NCBI GenBank assembly: GCA_903772945.1
Contig: CAICTM010000244.1
Coordinates: 1-64,000, forward strand
Source: Seminavis robusta
Taxonomy: Eukaryota > Bacillariophyta > Bacillariophyceae > Naviculales > Naviculaceae
Direction of reading: 5' to 3'
DNA: 64,000 nt
Part shown: piece after piece, positions 44,501 to 54,634 of the stretch
Numbering within the stretch: position 1 is the first letter of the stretch
Layout: each line of letters begins with the position of its first letter
The notes under the pieces: model-generated
What the model was told of the DNA's origin: nothing
The model's input: the letters and a program-made list of their open reading frames with translations, nothing else
Databases searched by the model: none
Made by a program: the position numbers and the translations under genes

Positions 44501-46436
44501 ATGATGGAGATGCAGCAGACCAATACCACTCAGGCTGAAGCCGAGGGAGCGTCAACTCCTCAAGAAGGAAGTCAAGACAGCGGCCCGATTGAGGGAATCA
44601 CAGCCCTGCAGGATTCAGATTACAACTTGCCCGAAGCCGAGAGACAAATGAAGGAAGAAGAACTTTCCTTCTATTCGGCCTCTGAAAATGAACATGGAGA
44701 TGACAATATATGGGGACTCCTTAGTGGAGTTGGAGGCAACATTTTCGAGTGGTGAGCGTGATCGTGACTATATAATTATGGAATGCAAGCAAAGAAGCAG
44801 CAAAAGGGACAACACTCATTTATTCTTGTCCATCTACTTGCAGGTATGATTTTGCCGTTTACGGCCTGCTGGCTCCAGAGATCGGACAATGCTTCTTTCC
44901 CAAGAGTTCTCGTGAGCTCCAGCTTATAAATTCGTTTGGAGTGTACCTTGCCGCCTTTATCATGAGGTGAGATTTGCTTTCATTTCCATGTCATCGTCAC
45001 TTGCCTTGCCCTGAGTTGCATGCCTCAATCTTCTTTTTCTTTTCGCTTGATGGTTTAGACCGTTGGGTGCCATTTTGTTTGGTGAAATGGGAGACAGAAT
45101 GGTCGGTCGCAAAGATGCACTGGCTTTCTCCATCATCTTGATTACGGTGCCCTCAGTACTACTAGGCCTTTTACCGACATACGAAACCTGGGGCCCCGTT
45201 GCTCCCGTCTGTCTCGTCATTCTGCGCATGATGCAAGGATTGAGTGTTGGAGGTCAGCTGGCTGGAAGTTATGTTCTATCCATTGAGCAGAGTTCGCCCA
45301 AAACTCGGGGGTTTCGTGGATCCGTCTGCGATGCTAGTTCCGTAGGCGGGTTTCTGCTGGCATCGGCTGTCACAACCCTTACCAGAACTATTCTTTCCAA
45401 AGAAGCTGTAAACACATGGGGATGGCGCGTTCCCTTTTGGGTTTCTTTACTGCTGGCTCCACTGCTCTACTACATTGTTGGAAACACTGAAGAATCAAAG
45501 TTTTGGGCCGAAAGAGCAGAGCAAAAAGAGACAGAACAACTCATCCGAGAAAGCGAGCATGCAGATAGACCTGCCGTCGTCGATTTGGTCAGCTCTCCCT
45601 TCAGAAGACGACAATTAACAGGCATGGTAGGTGTTCTCAGTGCGGTGGCCAGCTCGTTCTATATACTGTTTCTTTGGACTCCGGTGTATCTATCCGAACT
45701 CCGGGGTGTGATGAAAGAGAATGAGGCTGATGCCCTGAACTTCTTGGTGGTGGGATCCTACATCATTCTGCTCATGATTGCTGGAAGGCTATCCGACATG
45801 TTTCCCCACCGTATGGATCTTGTGAGGATTGGGCTCCCAGGTGTCATTGTCGGTTGCCCTGTCATGTTTGGCCTCTTTGAAACGGAATCTTATGTCGGCT
45901 ACTTTTTGGGCCAACTGCAGTTTGCAGTATGTCTTTCGTTCGTTCAGGGTTGCATGGCAGCATGGGAGGTGGAATTGTGGATGGCTGATCCTACACTTTC
46001 ATTTACTGGCGTTGCTGTGGGGCATAATCTGGCGGCAACGATCTTTGGGGGGACAATGCCTCTGGTGGCCACGTTCCTATACTACCGATCCAGCACGTAC
46101 ATTGAAAACGGCGACTACGAGGAGGACGATCCACTCTTTCCCAGGCTCATTCCAGGTCTATATATCTCTCTACTCGGCTGTATTTCTTTCTATTGCATCA
46201 GCAACGTCATTCGGCACCCGCATGATGTACGAACTGGCAGCCCCAAGCTCCGAGAAGCCATTAGAAAGCAAAATGAATTCTTCAAGAAAGCCAAGAAAGA
46301 TAGGGAGAAGTTGAAACGACGAAGGCAGCTGGAGGGCATTCTTGCAGAGAACGGTCTCGATGTGCCAGTCAGCACAGCAACCTCGAGCCCTTCTGGTGCC
46401 GCCGAGGCACCGGTCTATGTGCCTCCAGTCGTCTGA
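44501..46436 (+). CDS. MFS transporter of the ProP/MHS (metabolite:H+ symporter) type
   Basis: Three exons (44501-44751, 44844-44966, 45059-46436; introns 92 and 92 nt) encode 583 residues. The start of the fold reads GNIFEWYDFAVYGLLAPEIG across the first splice, the hallmark of the ProP/KgtP/ShiA group. MFS motif A is PLGAILFGEMGDRMVGRKDA, and MMQGLSVGGQLAGSYVLSIE is the helix-4 signature. About twelve membrane helices can be counted. The N-terminal 75 residues are acidic and cytosolic; the C-terminal tail is a basic coiled coil (EAIRKQNEFFKKAKKDREKL). Likely substrates are organic acids, proline or betaine; the sequence alone does not decide. Confidence 0.85.
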
Positions 46437-46984
46437 GCGAATGGGAGAAGGAAGGGCCAACAGCCAACTGCGGAGATTTGTACTGTACTTGGATGGAGTT
46501 TGTTTGTCCAGCTGAATTGTCAAATACAAATGTGTACCTGTACTGTAACGTCATAGAATTGTGATAAAGCAATCTGCTGCGCTACCAAAATCGAGAGGGA
46601 AAAGCCGTGGCGACTATCATGTTTAGACGACCGTACTTCCCTCACCGACTCCTACCACAGCGGGTCCTTTTGTCTACATCGATATGAGGGTTGTGTTATC
46701 GCCCACAGCGAGCATCAGCTGCGCGTTTCCTGCGAGGTCAGTGGACCCAAAAGAGGGTTTGGCTGCCTTCGAGCAACCGTCGCCGGCATTAACAAGCGTA
46801 GGGAAAGGGCGAGACGCCCCACAAGCCCACCCCCACCGAAAGAAAGTTCCAGACCATTCCACACCGCAACTATACATTATTACAAGTGTATTTGTATTTG
46901 TTCCAACCTAGTTTTCCAATTCGAAACTGAGAGATTGGGTCACTCTCTTGCTTATTATTGCATGAATGATTCGATTCAATTCAA
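46437..46984. other. Intergenic, convergent 3' ends
   Basis: The MFS and eIF6 genes end here on opposite strands. GAATGATTCGATTCAATTC lies near 46966-46984, next to the eIF6 stop. Confidence 0.5.
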
Positions 46985-47837
46985 TCAAGATAGTTGGTCA
47001 ATGAGAGAGCTTCTCATATCAGTCACCATGCTGGATTGTGTTTGTTGGCGTCCTTGTCGGGAGAGTTTGAAAATGCTTTCAATGACAGATATTTCCGTTC
47101 CGGTGGTATCCAACCCCACGAAAGCGGACCAATCGTTAACGACAAGCCCGCCTCCGAGGACATCGGAACCTCGGTTGACGGTGCCAGCCACCAGAGGGAC
47201 CTGCAGCAGGGAGGAAAGTTCCTCGATATCTTCGACGGTGGTGCGTGGATGAACAATCCCTCCTTGGTTTGTGAATTTGCTATAACTTCCCACCAGGGAT
47301 TGCCCCCCCACCGTTTGTCGAAATACCTCCACACCGAGCACATCGGCGATGACATCTTCCGTTTCTCTATCCGTGTCGGGATGCACCAGCGCCACATGGT
47401 CGTTGGTAGCGATAATATTGCCCAGCGCCGACAGACGTTCTTCGATACGTTGCACCACCACCGAGTCTGGTAAGGAGTTCCTCAAATGTTGGAGCTCCAT
47501 GTCGTTGGTAGTGTTGGGGACTAACAGTCCGCGTCGATTGCCCACGGTTGTCCTTCCAACAAAGCGGCATCCGGCTATTGTCGCGTGGATTACAGGAATA
47601 TGCTCCGACAGCTCTGATTCGAATATCGAGTAGAAATTCTCAGACCCACCAACGCCTGGTCAACACAGCAAGGAAGTCAAGAAGGGTACGGTTAATTGAG
47701 AGAATCAAAGATGGCAACAAAAGCCAACGTGGACACTGAAGCAACAGTTCGGACTTACCGGTCAGGCAATAGGAGTTGGTCAAAGCGGCGAACACGCCGA
47801 TTTCATGAGTATTCTCGAAAACACAGCGAGTGGCCAT
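46985..47837 (-). CDS. EIF6: Eukaryotic translation initiation factor 6 (60S anti-association factor)
   Basis: eIF6 (yeast Tif6) is needed for 60S subunit maturation and keeps 60S from joining 40S. Two exons (47837-47759, 47655-46985; intron 103 nt) encode 249 residues, close to the usual 245. The protein opens [20 protein letters not shown], then NSYCLTG joins [15 protein letters not shown] across the intron. It continues with [59 protein letters not shown] and [20 protein letters not shown]. All five pseudo-symmetric pentein repeats appear to be present. Confidence 0.95.
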
Positions 47838-48100
47838 CTTACTTTTCTCTTACTTTTCCTCGTTGACTTCTTCTTGTGTTCTTTGGGTTGTGTGAGAGAG
47901 ATAAGATGGAGATCCGAAAAACCAAACCAGCACGGCGACGAATGGTCCTGAAGCCTTCGGACACGATCGATGCACGTCTCAGAAAGCATAGCCTTCACTC
48001 TAACACATAGTTAGAGTTCAGGATACCTTTAGAACTGCCAAATGTCCAACGTCCGATTGTTCGAAGAAAGCAAACAACATGAAGCTTCTGCAAAACAAAA

Positions 48101-49093
48101 ATGAGGGTCCCGTTGCTCGTCGCCTTCTCGCTGCTGTTGCACAATGTGGCGGGGATGCCATCAATATCGGCACCTCCTCCACCGCCAGACAGTGTTAAAG
48201 TGCGTGGAGGGACTGCCGTCGATCAAAGCTTGATGAAGCGATTCACTCCTGGCGGAGCCGATAGTCGAATGCCATCATTATTCAGCACCGATGAAGCAGA
48301 GTACAATCGATTCGCTGCTTGTCTGGCTGCTACAGAAGGTCTCCGGAGGATGAGAGACCAGGCATTAGTAGAACGATCACCGTCGGAAAAATCAGAAGAT
48401 CCACAAGAACGGGAACGAAAGGTTGCCGATCAGTATCAAGCCAACTCGGGAAGAGTGCTACGTGCCATGGGAATGTCAGTCGACAGATTCAATGAACTGG
48501 GACGGGAAATATCCAGGGACGAAAACCTGAAAGAAAAGGTAGGAACTTTGGAAGGAATGGGCCATTTGGTCGCGTCTAGACATCTAGCTAGACTACGGGT
48601 ACTAGTATCGTGCAGCGCTCAATAATTGGTTTCTTCTTTTTCCAAGGTCATGGAACAGGCATATCTGTATCGAATGGCCGCGATGGTCAATCTTGATCAG
48701 GTGGAACTCTCTACGCAGTCCAACAGCAACTTTCAAAAGGACAAAGTTCGGCTCTTTTGCGAATCCATCAAGGATATCGAAAAACTGAGAGGAGATCAAG
48801 TGGATCGGTTGAAAAAGTCTCTACAGGTAGAAACCTTTCCGTCAAGCATTAGTATCAGCGACCCAACTCTATTGCCATTTCTGAGCCCCAAAGTGCGTGC
48901 TGTGGTCAAGGCATTTCCATTGCAAGCAGAAGATGTGGTCAAGAAAAATGGACTAGACTCCACTGAATTCAATAGCATGCTCCAAGAGGTGCGGTCAAAC
49001 CCAATTTTCCGGTGGAAGGTGCAAAAACTGTTAAAGCAAGAATCTTCGGACAATAAGGGAGACTTGGACTCGCTAGAATCCATGCAAAAGTAG
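48101..49093 (+). CDS. Secreted-type helical protein with DUF4168-like repeats
   Basis: Two exons (48101-48538, 48647-49093; intron 108 nt, phase 0) encode 294 residues. A signal peptide (MRVPLLVAFSLLLHNVAG) is followed by a Pro-rich stretch and KVRGGTAVD. Two helical segments have the form of a DUF4168-like unit: MGMSVDRFNELGREISRDEN in the first half, and DVVKKNGLDSTEFNSMLQEV then RSNPIFRWKVQKLL in the second. The first is followed by LKEKVMEQAYLYRMAAM. Function is not known; DUF4168 proteins are mostly exported bacterial or algal proteins. It starts 263 bp from eIF6, facing away from it. Confidence 0.65.
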
Positions 49094-49668
49094 TGAAGAA
49101 ACGACTTTCTGCTCGTTAGACTTGACGTAACAAGCAATCTGTGAATGTGATTGATGTGTTGTGAAAGTGTTCCGGTTCGTGTCCCCAAAAGGTGCAGCTG
49201 AAGGACCTTCGGTTCAGTTTCGGTTGCCAGTTAAGCTACATGTACTGGTAGTGCCGGTGCCGGTATGTAAATAATAGCTCCTTGCTTCATTGCTAGCTAG
49301 TAGGAACATGTCGGTCCATCACCAACCCCACTAAATGCATTCATCTGTTTGCTTCATTGTTACTTAAGCTCGCTAGCTAGTAGGACATAAAGATCCATCA
49401 CCGATCCGACTGCATCCATTGGGCTGATTGACGTACATTAGACTACGACACCGCGAGTCCATTAGCTTGTAGTGGTTCGTTGGTGACTACACAACGATGC
49501 CAAACATAGCTGATGACTAGCTAGCTACAAGAACAAATGCAGCAAACACATAAAGTAGAAAGCCAATTGCCAGCGTTGCATAGACAATGCATCATTAGGA
49601 GGGTGGAAGTTGAATTCCTTATTATTAGAAAAAGTACTGAAGATTGGAGGAAGCAAACTGTGGATTGT
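49094..49668. other. Intergenic, convergent 3' ends
   Basis: No gene is visible. GGTGCCGGTA-like words lie near 49250-49265, and GCTAGCTAGTAGGA occurs twice (about 49290 and 49370), each followed by TCCATCACC. Confidence 0.5.
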
Positions 49669-50209
49669 TTAGAATCGCAGCTTTTGGAAGAAGTAACTGC
49701 TTCCTTGGGCTTTCTTTTCACTGGTGACGTCCTTTTGGTTCATGTAGCGTTCCAGGAAGAGTTTCTTCAAATTCTTCTTGACATCCACTTTTCGTTCAGG
49801 ATCAACAAGATCTTCCTCGTCAACAGCCTTCTTCAAATCCAGATCGACAACATATCGTGTTGGGAAGACGTGACGGACATTGATGTATTTGACAAAGGGC
49901 TTCAAGGTCTTGGATCGCTTTTCGACCTTTTTCTTGTCCATGGCTCGGGTGACCTTACGTGGGGTCTTGGCCAATCCAGCGACGAGGCAGTGAGAGAAGC
50001 GCTTCTCACTGTTTCCTTCATCAAAGGTCTTGACAACGACAGCCTTCTTTCCGGCATGACGTCCTGCAAGGACTATTACTACTTTTCCAGCCTCTACATG
50101 TCGTCAAGAGTAGAAGAAGAAGCAAGGTCAGATACCCAAAAGGAGAGACGCAATCACACCGTACAATATCTCGCCCGTTCCGTTGCGGAAACTTACTAAC
50201 GATCGCCAT
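49669..50209 (-). CDS. RPL27: 60S ribosomal protein L27 (eL27)
   Basis: Two exons (50209-50197, 50093-49669) encode 145 residues; the intron is 103 nt. Exon one holds only four codons and one base (MAIV plus A). Joined to exon two it gives MAIVKAGKVVIVLAGRHAGK, then KAVVVKTFDEGNSEKRFSHC, then LVAGLAKTPRKVTRAMDKKK and KPFVKYINVRHVFPTRYVVD. This is eL27 along its length. A very short first exon just after the start is common in ribosomal protein genes. It is divergent from cyclophilin. Confidence 0.95.
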
Positions 50210-50636
50210 TGTTCTAATCTAAATGTAGTATCTGAAGTAAAGTCAAGAAGAAACGATAACAAGTTCCAACAGAGATAGATGAAGATGGCGGTGGTCGTCC
50301 GTTCGCCCTCTCAACCCTCGGCTGGAAGCAACTCGGAGGTTTTAGTAATTGGCAAGAGGTAGCAAGCTAGAGTTAGGGCTTTTGATAAGAGGTCGACTGA
50401 CGCAACACGAGGGACCTGAATGGAAGTGCACGTGCGCGCTGACAGTGCAAAATCTTTGGAGGAAACGGAACGATAGGAGTCTATCGTATTGGCCAGCAGC
50501 TGTCCTGCATCGGCGTTTGGAGTGAAAGCGATCATCAAAAAGATATCCGAAGCCTCTTTGCCTCTTTCTCGAAACATCCATAGCATCGGTCACTTTTAAT
50601 TACTTTTGATTGTTATTAGCTTCGTTTGAATTCACC
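50210..50636. promoter_or_regulatory. Divergent intergenic region, RPL27 / cyclophilin
   Basis: 427 bp separate the start codons. No reading frame worth keeping is present on either strand. Confidence 0.4.
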
Positions 50637-51935
50637 ATGTAAGTCATCGCGGTTTGAGGCGGGTTGTTTGTTTGTAAAGTTCTCCGAGCTGTTGTTTGGA
50701 TGGCTGGCCGGCCATGGTCAGAGCTGGGGTAGCATCTCTAGAAATTGTGAATGAGAAACCATTAGAAAGCAACAAAGTCAATGGGTTGTCGGTGATTTTA
50801 AAGCCTGGGTTCTCAACCTTTCTTCTTCCTATTGCCAATTTCCAATCTCCATTTCCAGGTCTCTTCCCAAGGTTTACTTCGATATCACCATTGGCGGCAG
50901 CCCTGCCGGACGCATCGTCATGGAGCTTCGCAGGTAAGGGATTTCGATTGGATCTGGAATGTCTGCCACCAAGATTCGGCCTCCACCCTCTCTGACTTTG
51001 GTCGTGCTTCCACTTTGGATTTTAACAGCGACGTTGTCCCCAAGACCGCTGAGAACTTTCGGGCTCTGTGCACTGGGGAGAAGGTATGTCGCTGCTGCGA
51101 TGTTGCGAGGGGGCGTGGTAGTGTAACGATACACAGTCCCGGCCTGTGTCTTGTCATGCCGTGGTTTCGTGATAGTCATTAACTTCTTAATCTTTTCACC
51201 TGTAGGGATTTGGATTTTCTGGCTCCTCTTTCCACCGTGTCATCCCTGGGTTCATGTGTCAGGTAAGTTAAAGCTCTCGCGTCAGAAGATAATCATGTGA
51301 TCATATCAACTATACATGTATGGTCTCACGATGCAATTTATTGTTTTCTATCTTGGTGATAGGGAGGAGATTTCACCAACCACAATGGTAAGTCTAATCA
51401 TTCAATTTTAATGTGCCCTTTACTTTGGTCCTTGTGCTGACCAACTTCCCCTCATCGACGTTATCAACCACAGGTACTGGAGGAAAGTCCATCTACGGAA
51501 ACAAGTTTGCTGATGAAAACTTCCAGCTCAAGCACACTGGTGCCGGTATTTTGAGTATGGCCAATGGTGAGTCTTATCATTAATAAGGTGGTTTGAAGTG
51601 ACAATGCCTTTCTTTTTGTGTCTTCGCGCTTATTCGTTGCTTTCTTCCTGGACTTTCTCAGCCGGACCCAACACCAACGGAAGTCAATTCTTCCTTTGCA
51701 CTGCCGAAACTGGCTGGCTTGATGGAAAGCACGTTGTCTTTGGAAAGGTGAGCCTTGCTCTGGTTCTCTTGAGCGGAGAGGATGAATGACATACATGTTC
51801 TAATGATAAATTTTGCTGTTGCCGAAACAACAGGTTGTTGAGGGCTTGGACGTCGTCAAGGCCGTTGAGGGTGTTGGATCCCAATCTGGTGCTACCCGAT
51901 CCAAGGTCATGATTTCTGCCAGTGGACAGCTCTAA
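50637..51935 (+). CDS. Cyclophilin A-type peptidyl-prolyl cis-trans isomerase
   Basis: Eight exons (50637-50638, 50859-50933, 51029-51083, 51206-51262, 51363-51387, 51474-51566, 51662-51747, 51834-51935) encode 164 residues. The start codon is split: AT at 50637-50638, then a 220-nt intron (GTAAGT...TTTCCAG), then G at 50859, giving [20 protein letters not shown]. The active-site residues are present: Arg and Phe in [16 protein letters not shown], and the cyclosporin-binding Trp in [15 protein letters not shown]. There is no targeting signal, so it is cytosolic. Other introns are 86-122 nt. If the split start were wrong, no upstream in-frame ATG would fit the conserved N-terminus. Confidence 0.92.
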
Positions 51936-52000
51936 ACATTCTACTCCTACAGTACGAATTGGACGGACTTGGTGTCTGCCGTTGAATATGGAGTTGATTC

Positions 52001-52125
52001 GAGAGAAAAGTCGTTTCTATGGCTGGAAGTGTAGGGCACTTTCGAGTGCATTAAAAGTGAAAATCATAGGAGAGAAAAGTCGTTTATGGCTGGAAGTGTA
52101 GGGCACTTTCGAGTGCATTAAAAGT
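52001..52125. repeat. Tandem duplication in the cyclophilin 3' flank
   Basis: GAGAGAAAAGTCGTTT followed by ATGGCTGGAAGTGTAGGGC and ACTTTCGAGTGCATTAAAAG occurs at 52001-52058 and again at 52070-52125. The second copy lacks two bases (CT). It probably duplicates part of the 3' UTR. Confidence 0.88.
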
Positions 52126-52870
52126 TTAAAAATGCAGGGATCTGTTTCCCACTTGTCTCCTGCGTTTACGGATTGTATCATTCAGTTTGACTGCTGGACA
52201 GAAGCAAGCATGTCATGCCCCTTTTGTAGAAGTTTCTGTGACTGCCTTTTTCTTTATTCAAGTGTTTCTATAACGGTTCTCTCACGACCAGGGCAAGGTA
52301 TCGGGTCCCTGGAAAGTTGGCACTTGGTAAACGCAATGCGATCAGAGCAGTCAGGCAATAAAACAGTGCAGGGGCAAGAGCCTTGACTGAGCGTGAGCAG
52401 GTAGAACCTGCAAACACAACATGGTGGAGGGCAGTGCCTCTCAGCCTTGATTTGCACGTTGAACCAGTGTTAGTTTTGGGAGTGCATTCCCCTCTGGCGT
52501 TTGGAGAAGCAGAAGTGTAACTGGCTTCGCACCTCCAGAACTCCATGGACCTCCAGAGCAAACATCAAGTGATCCAGACTGTCCGCCCCAGCAGCACCCA
52601 CCAGACGATCCAGATACGCTGTACCACTGCAACTATTCTGTTCCTGGTACTCCAGTTCGGCAATCCAGACGAGGACTACTTCCTGGCTACATCGCTCTAG
52701 TAGGGTAAAGCAGACCGCAGAGGCAAGACCCTTTGTCTGATGGGAGGCAGCTATCTCCTACTCCCCCTAGCCCAATAAAGAAAATGTATGCAAATAGCTA
52801 GCCACACCAACATAAGCAACACTCTGCATATAGTAGACGAATTGTCGTGGATAGGAAGTAAACTATTTCT
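52126..52870. other. Intergenic, convergent 3' ends
   Basis: Open frames are short and occur on both strands without family signals. No gene is visible. Confidence 0.5.
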
Positions 52871-53396
52871 CTAACGATAAGATTTTTGGAACCTGGCACG
52901 GGCACTGCGACCACCATATTTCTTGGGTTCACAGCGACGTGGGTCAGAAACCAACAGGTTTCGGTCGTATTCGATGAGGGTCTTTCGAAGCTCGTTCTTT
53001 GAGCTCTCGTCGACGTATTTAGCATGGTAGGCAACAATGGACTTGGCAATAGCCGCTCGGATGGCGTAGATCTGTGCAGTGATACCTCCACCCTTGACGC
53101 GGATGCGAATATCGAGGTTGGAGAACTTGTCTTGTCCGACCACAAGGACAGGCTCAAAGACCTTCAGGCGAAGAGCCTCTGGTTCCACATTCTCAATGGG
53201 CTGCCCATTAACCTTGATCAAACCCCGACCTTGCTTGGCAAAGGCCACTGCTGTGGCGGTTTTCTTCCTAGAGAGGCACGACAAGAGAAAAAGTTGTCAG
53301 ATCTCCTTGTTCCTACGGATTCTCCCCTACACAACTGAATAGTCCACCTCTGTCTACTTACTTTCCGAAGACTTGAACTGATTGGGATGGCGCCAT
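52871..53396 (-). CDS. RPS16: 40S ribosomal protein S16 (uS9)
   Basis: Two exons (53396-53362, 53267-52871; intron 94 nt) encode 143 residues, the normal length. The junction gives [20 protein letters not shown], then [20 protein letters not shown], then [20 protein letters not shown], ending [14 protein letters not shown]. The C-terminal basic tail, which reaches the P-site tRNA in the 40S subunit, is complete. It faces away from RPL27A with 440 bp between the start codons. Confidence 0.96.
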
Positions 53397-53836
53397 GGTG
53401 CTACTAGTACGATACTGAAACCAAAACAACAAGTACAACGATGGAGCGGGTGTTCCAACCTTGGGCAACTTGATGTGGTTGGGGTGTTGCCGTTTCGTTG
53501 GTTGTTAGTAAAGCGGTAAGGTCGGGGGCCACCCAAGAAATTTGTGCGATTACTGCGCATTCAGGACTCAGCAGTCCGGAGAGTGACTTACCAGTCACGA
53601 AAGTATGTTACCCCTTACTAAAATCACTTGAGGCAAGGCGATTTTCTACCTTTCCCAAGCAACGCCCACTACTGTTGTTGACAGTGAATAGCCACCAAGG
53701 TAAGACGACTGTCGATGATGGTGTTGTCGTGGTCAATGTAGAGCAGAATTGGATCGCTCATCACAGTCTTCTAACGATAGTTATCCCCCTCCTCTTGTTC
53801 AGCGTCCTATCCCTCTCTCTGCAGTAGCATCCCAAC
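53397..53836. promoter_or_regulatory. Shared divergent promoter region of RPS16 and RPL27A
   Basis: Two cytosolic ribosomal protein genes start outward from these 440 bp. A T/C-rich tract (CCCCCTCCTCTTGTTCAGCG, then CCTATCCCTCTCTCTGCAG) lies directly before the RPL27A start; it may be a leader-intron acceptor or a pyrimidine-rich initiation site. Co-regulation is inference from the layout. Confidence 0.5.
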
Positions 53837-54277
53837 ATGCCAACCCGAGCACATAAGGCACGAAAAAAGAGGGGCCATGTCTCCTGTGGTCACGGTCGTA
53901 TTGGAAAGCACCGTAAGCATCCTGGTGGACGTGGTAATGCTGGAGGTCAACATCACCACCGCATCTTGATGGACAAGTATCACCCTGGTTACTTTGGAAA
54001 AGTTGGTATGCGTCAATTCCATGTCTTGAGGAACAGGAACTACACACCCACCATCAACATTGACAAAATCTTCAATGTTGCTGGCGAAGGAGTCTACGAG
54101 GCAGCCAAGAGCGGAGGCGGAAAGGCTCCCGTTGTCGATCTGGTATCAAAGGGATATTTCAAGCTCCTGGGCAATGGACAAATCAAGGTCCCCGTCATTG
54201 TCAAGGCTAAATACTTCTCCAAATTGGCAGAGCGAAAGATCAAGGAGGCTGGTGGCGCTTGTCTGCTTGTTGCTTAA
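53837..54277 (+). CDS. RPL27A: 60S ribosomal protein L27a (uL15)
   Basis: A single coding exon gives 146 residues, the usual size. It begins [40 protein letters not shown], then [18 protein letters not shown], and ends [17 protein letters not shown]. These are the standard uL15 signatures, including the Gly/His-rich N-terminal extension that threads into 28S rRNA. An untranslated first exon may exist, since TCTCTGCAG lies just upstream. Confidence 0.96.
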   Translation: MPTRAHKARKKRGHVSCGHGRIGKHRKHPGGRGNAGGQHHHRILMDKYHPGYFGKVGMRQFHVLRNRNYTPTINIDKIFNVAGEGVYEAAKSGGGKAPVVDLVSKGYFKLLGNGQIKVPVIVKAKYFSKLAERKIKEAGGACLLVA

Positions 54278-54634
54278 GTAAAGATGATTAGGTACTGTTG
54301 GTTCACAAACGAATTGTAGCCCATTGTGTTGTTGTTTCGTAGTTAGCCAGCAAGGTACATGTAGTACAAGCAATTTTTTATACGGAAGTACTCAGTGGCA
54401 GTGGCAATTACTGCTCCAGTTTAGAGCAAGGTTTGAAACTGAACTTGAACTCTGCTGAAAGCTACACACCTCGACGATTCACCAGCAAGTTCGTGTGGTA
54501 CAACTTGTACAACTTCGCCACAGCTACTACTAGCACAGATTCGATTCGGCAGACATCTATCACTTATGTTCTACACAATAAAATCTAGCTAGGAAATTCT
54601 TGAAAGTGGGGCCTTGCGATCCCAATGACAAAAC
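54278..54634. other. Intergenic, convergent 3' ends
   Basis: 357 bp with no visible gene separate the ends of RPL27A and the PFK-2/FBPase-2 gene. Confidence 0.5.

Noticed and set aside
46994-47473. Plus-strand 159-codon frame
   Set aside because: Antisense of eIF6 exon two.
49537-50199. Plus-strand 220-codon frame
   Set aside because: It lies antisense to RPL27, which is certain from sequence.
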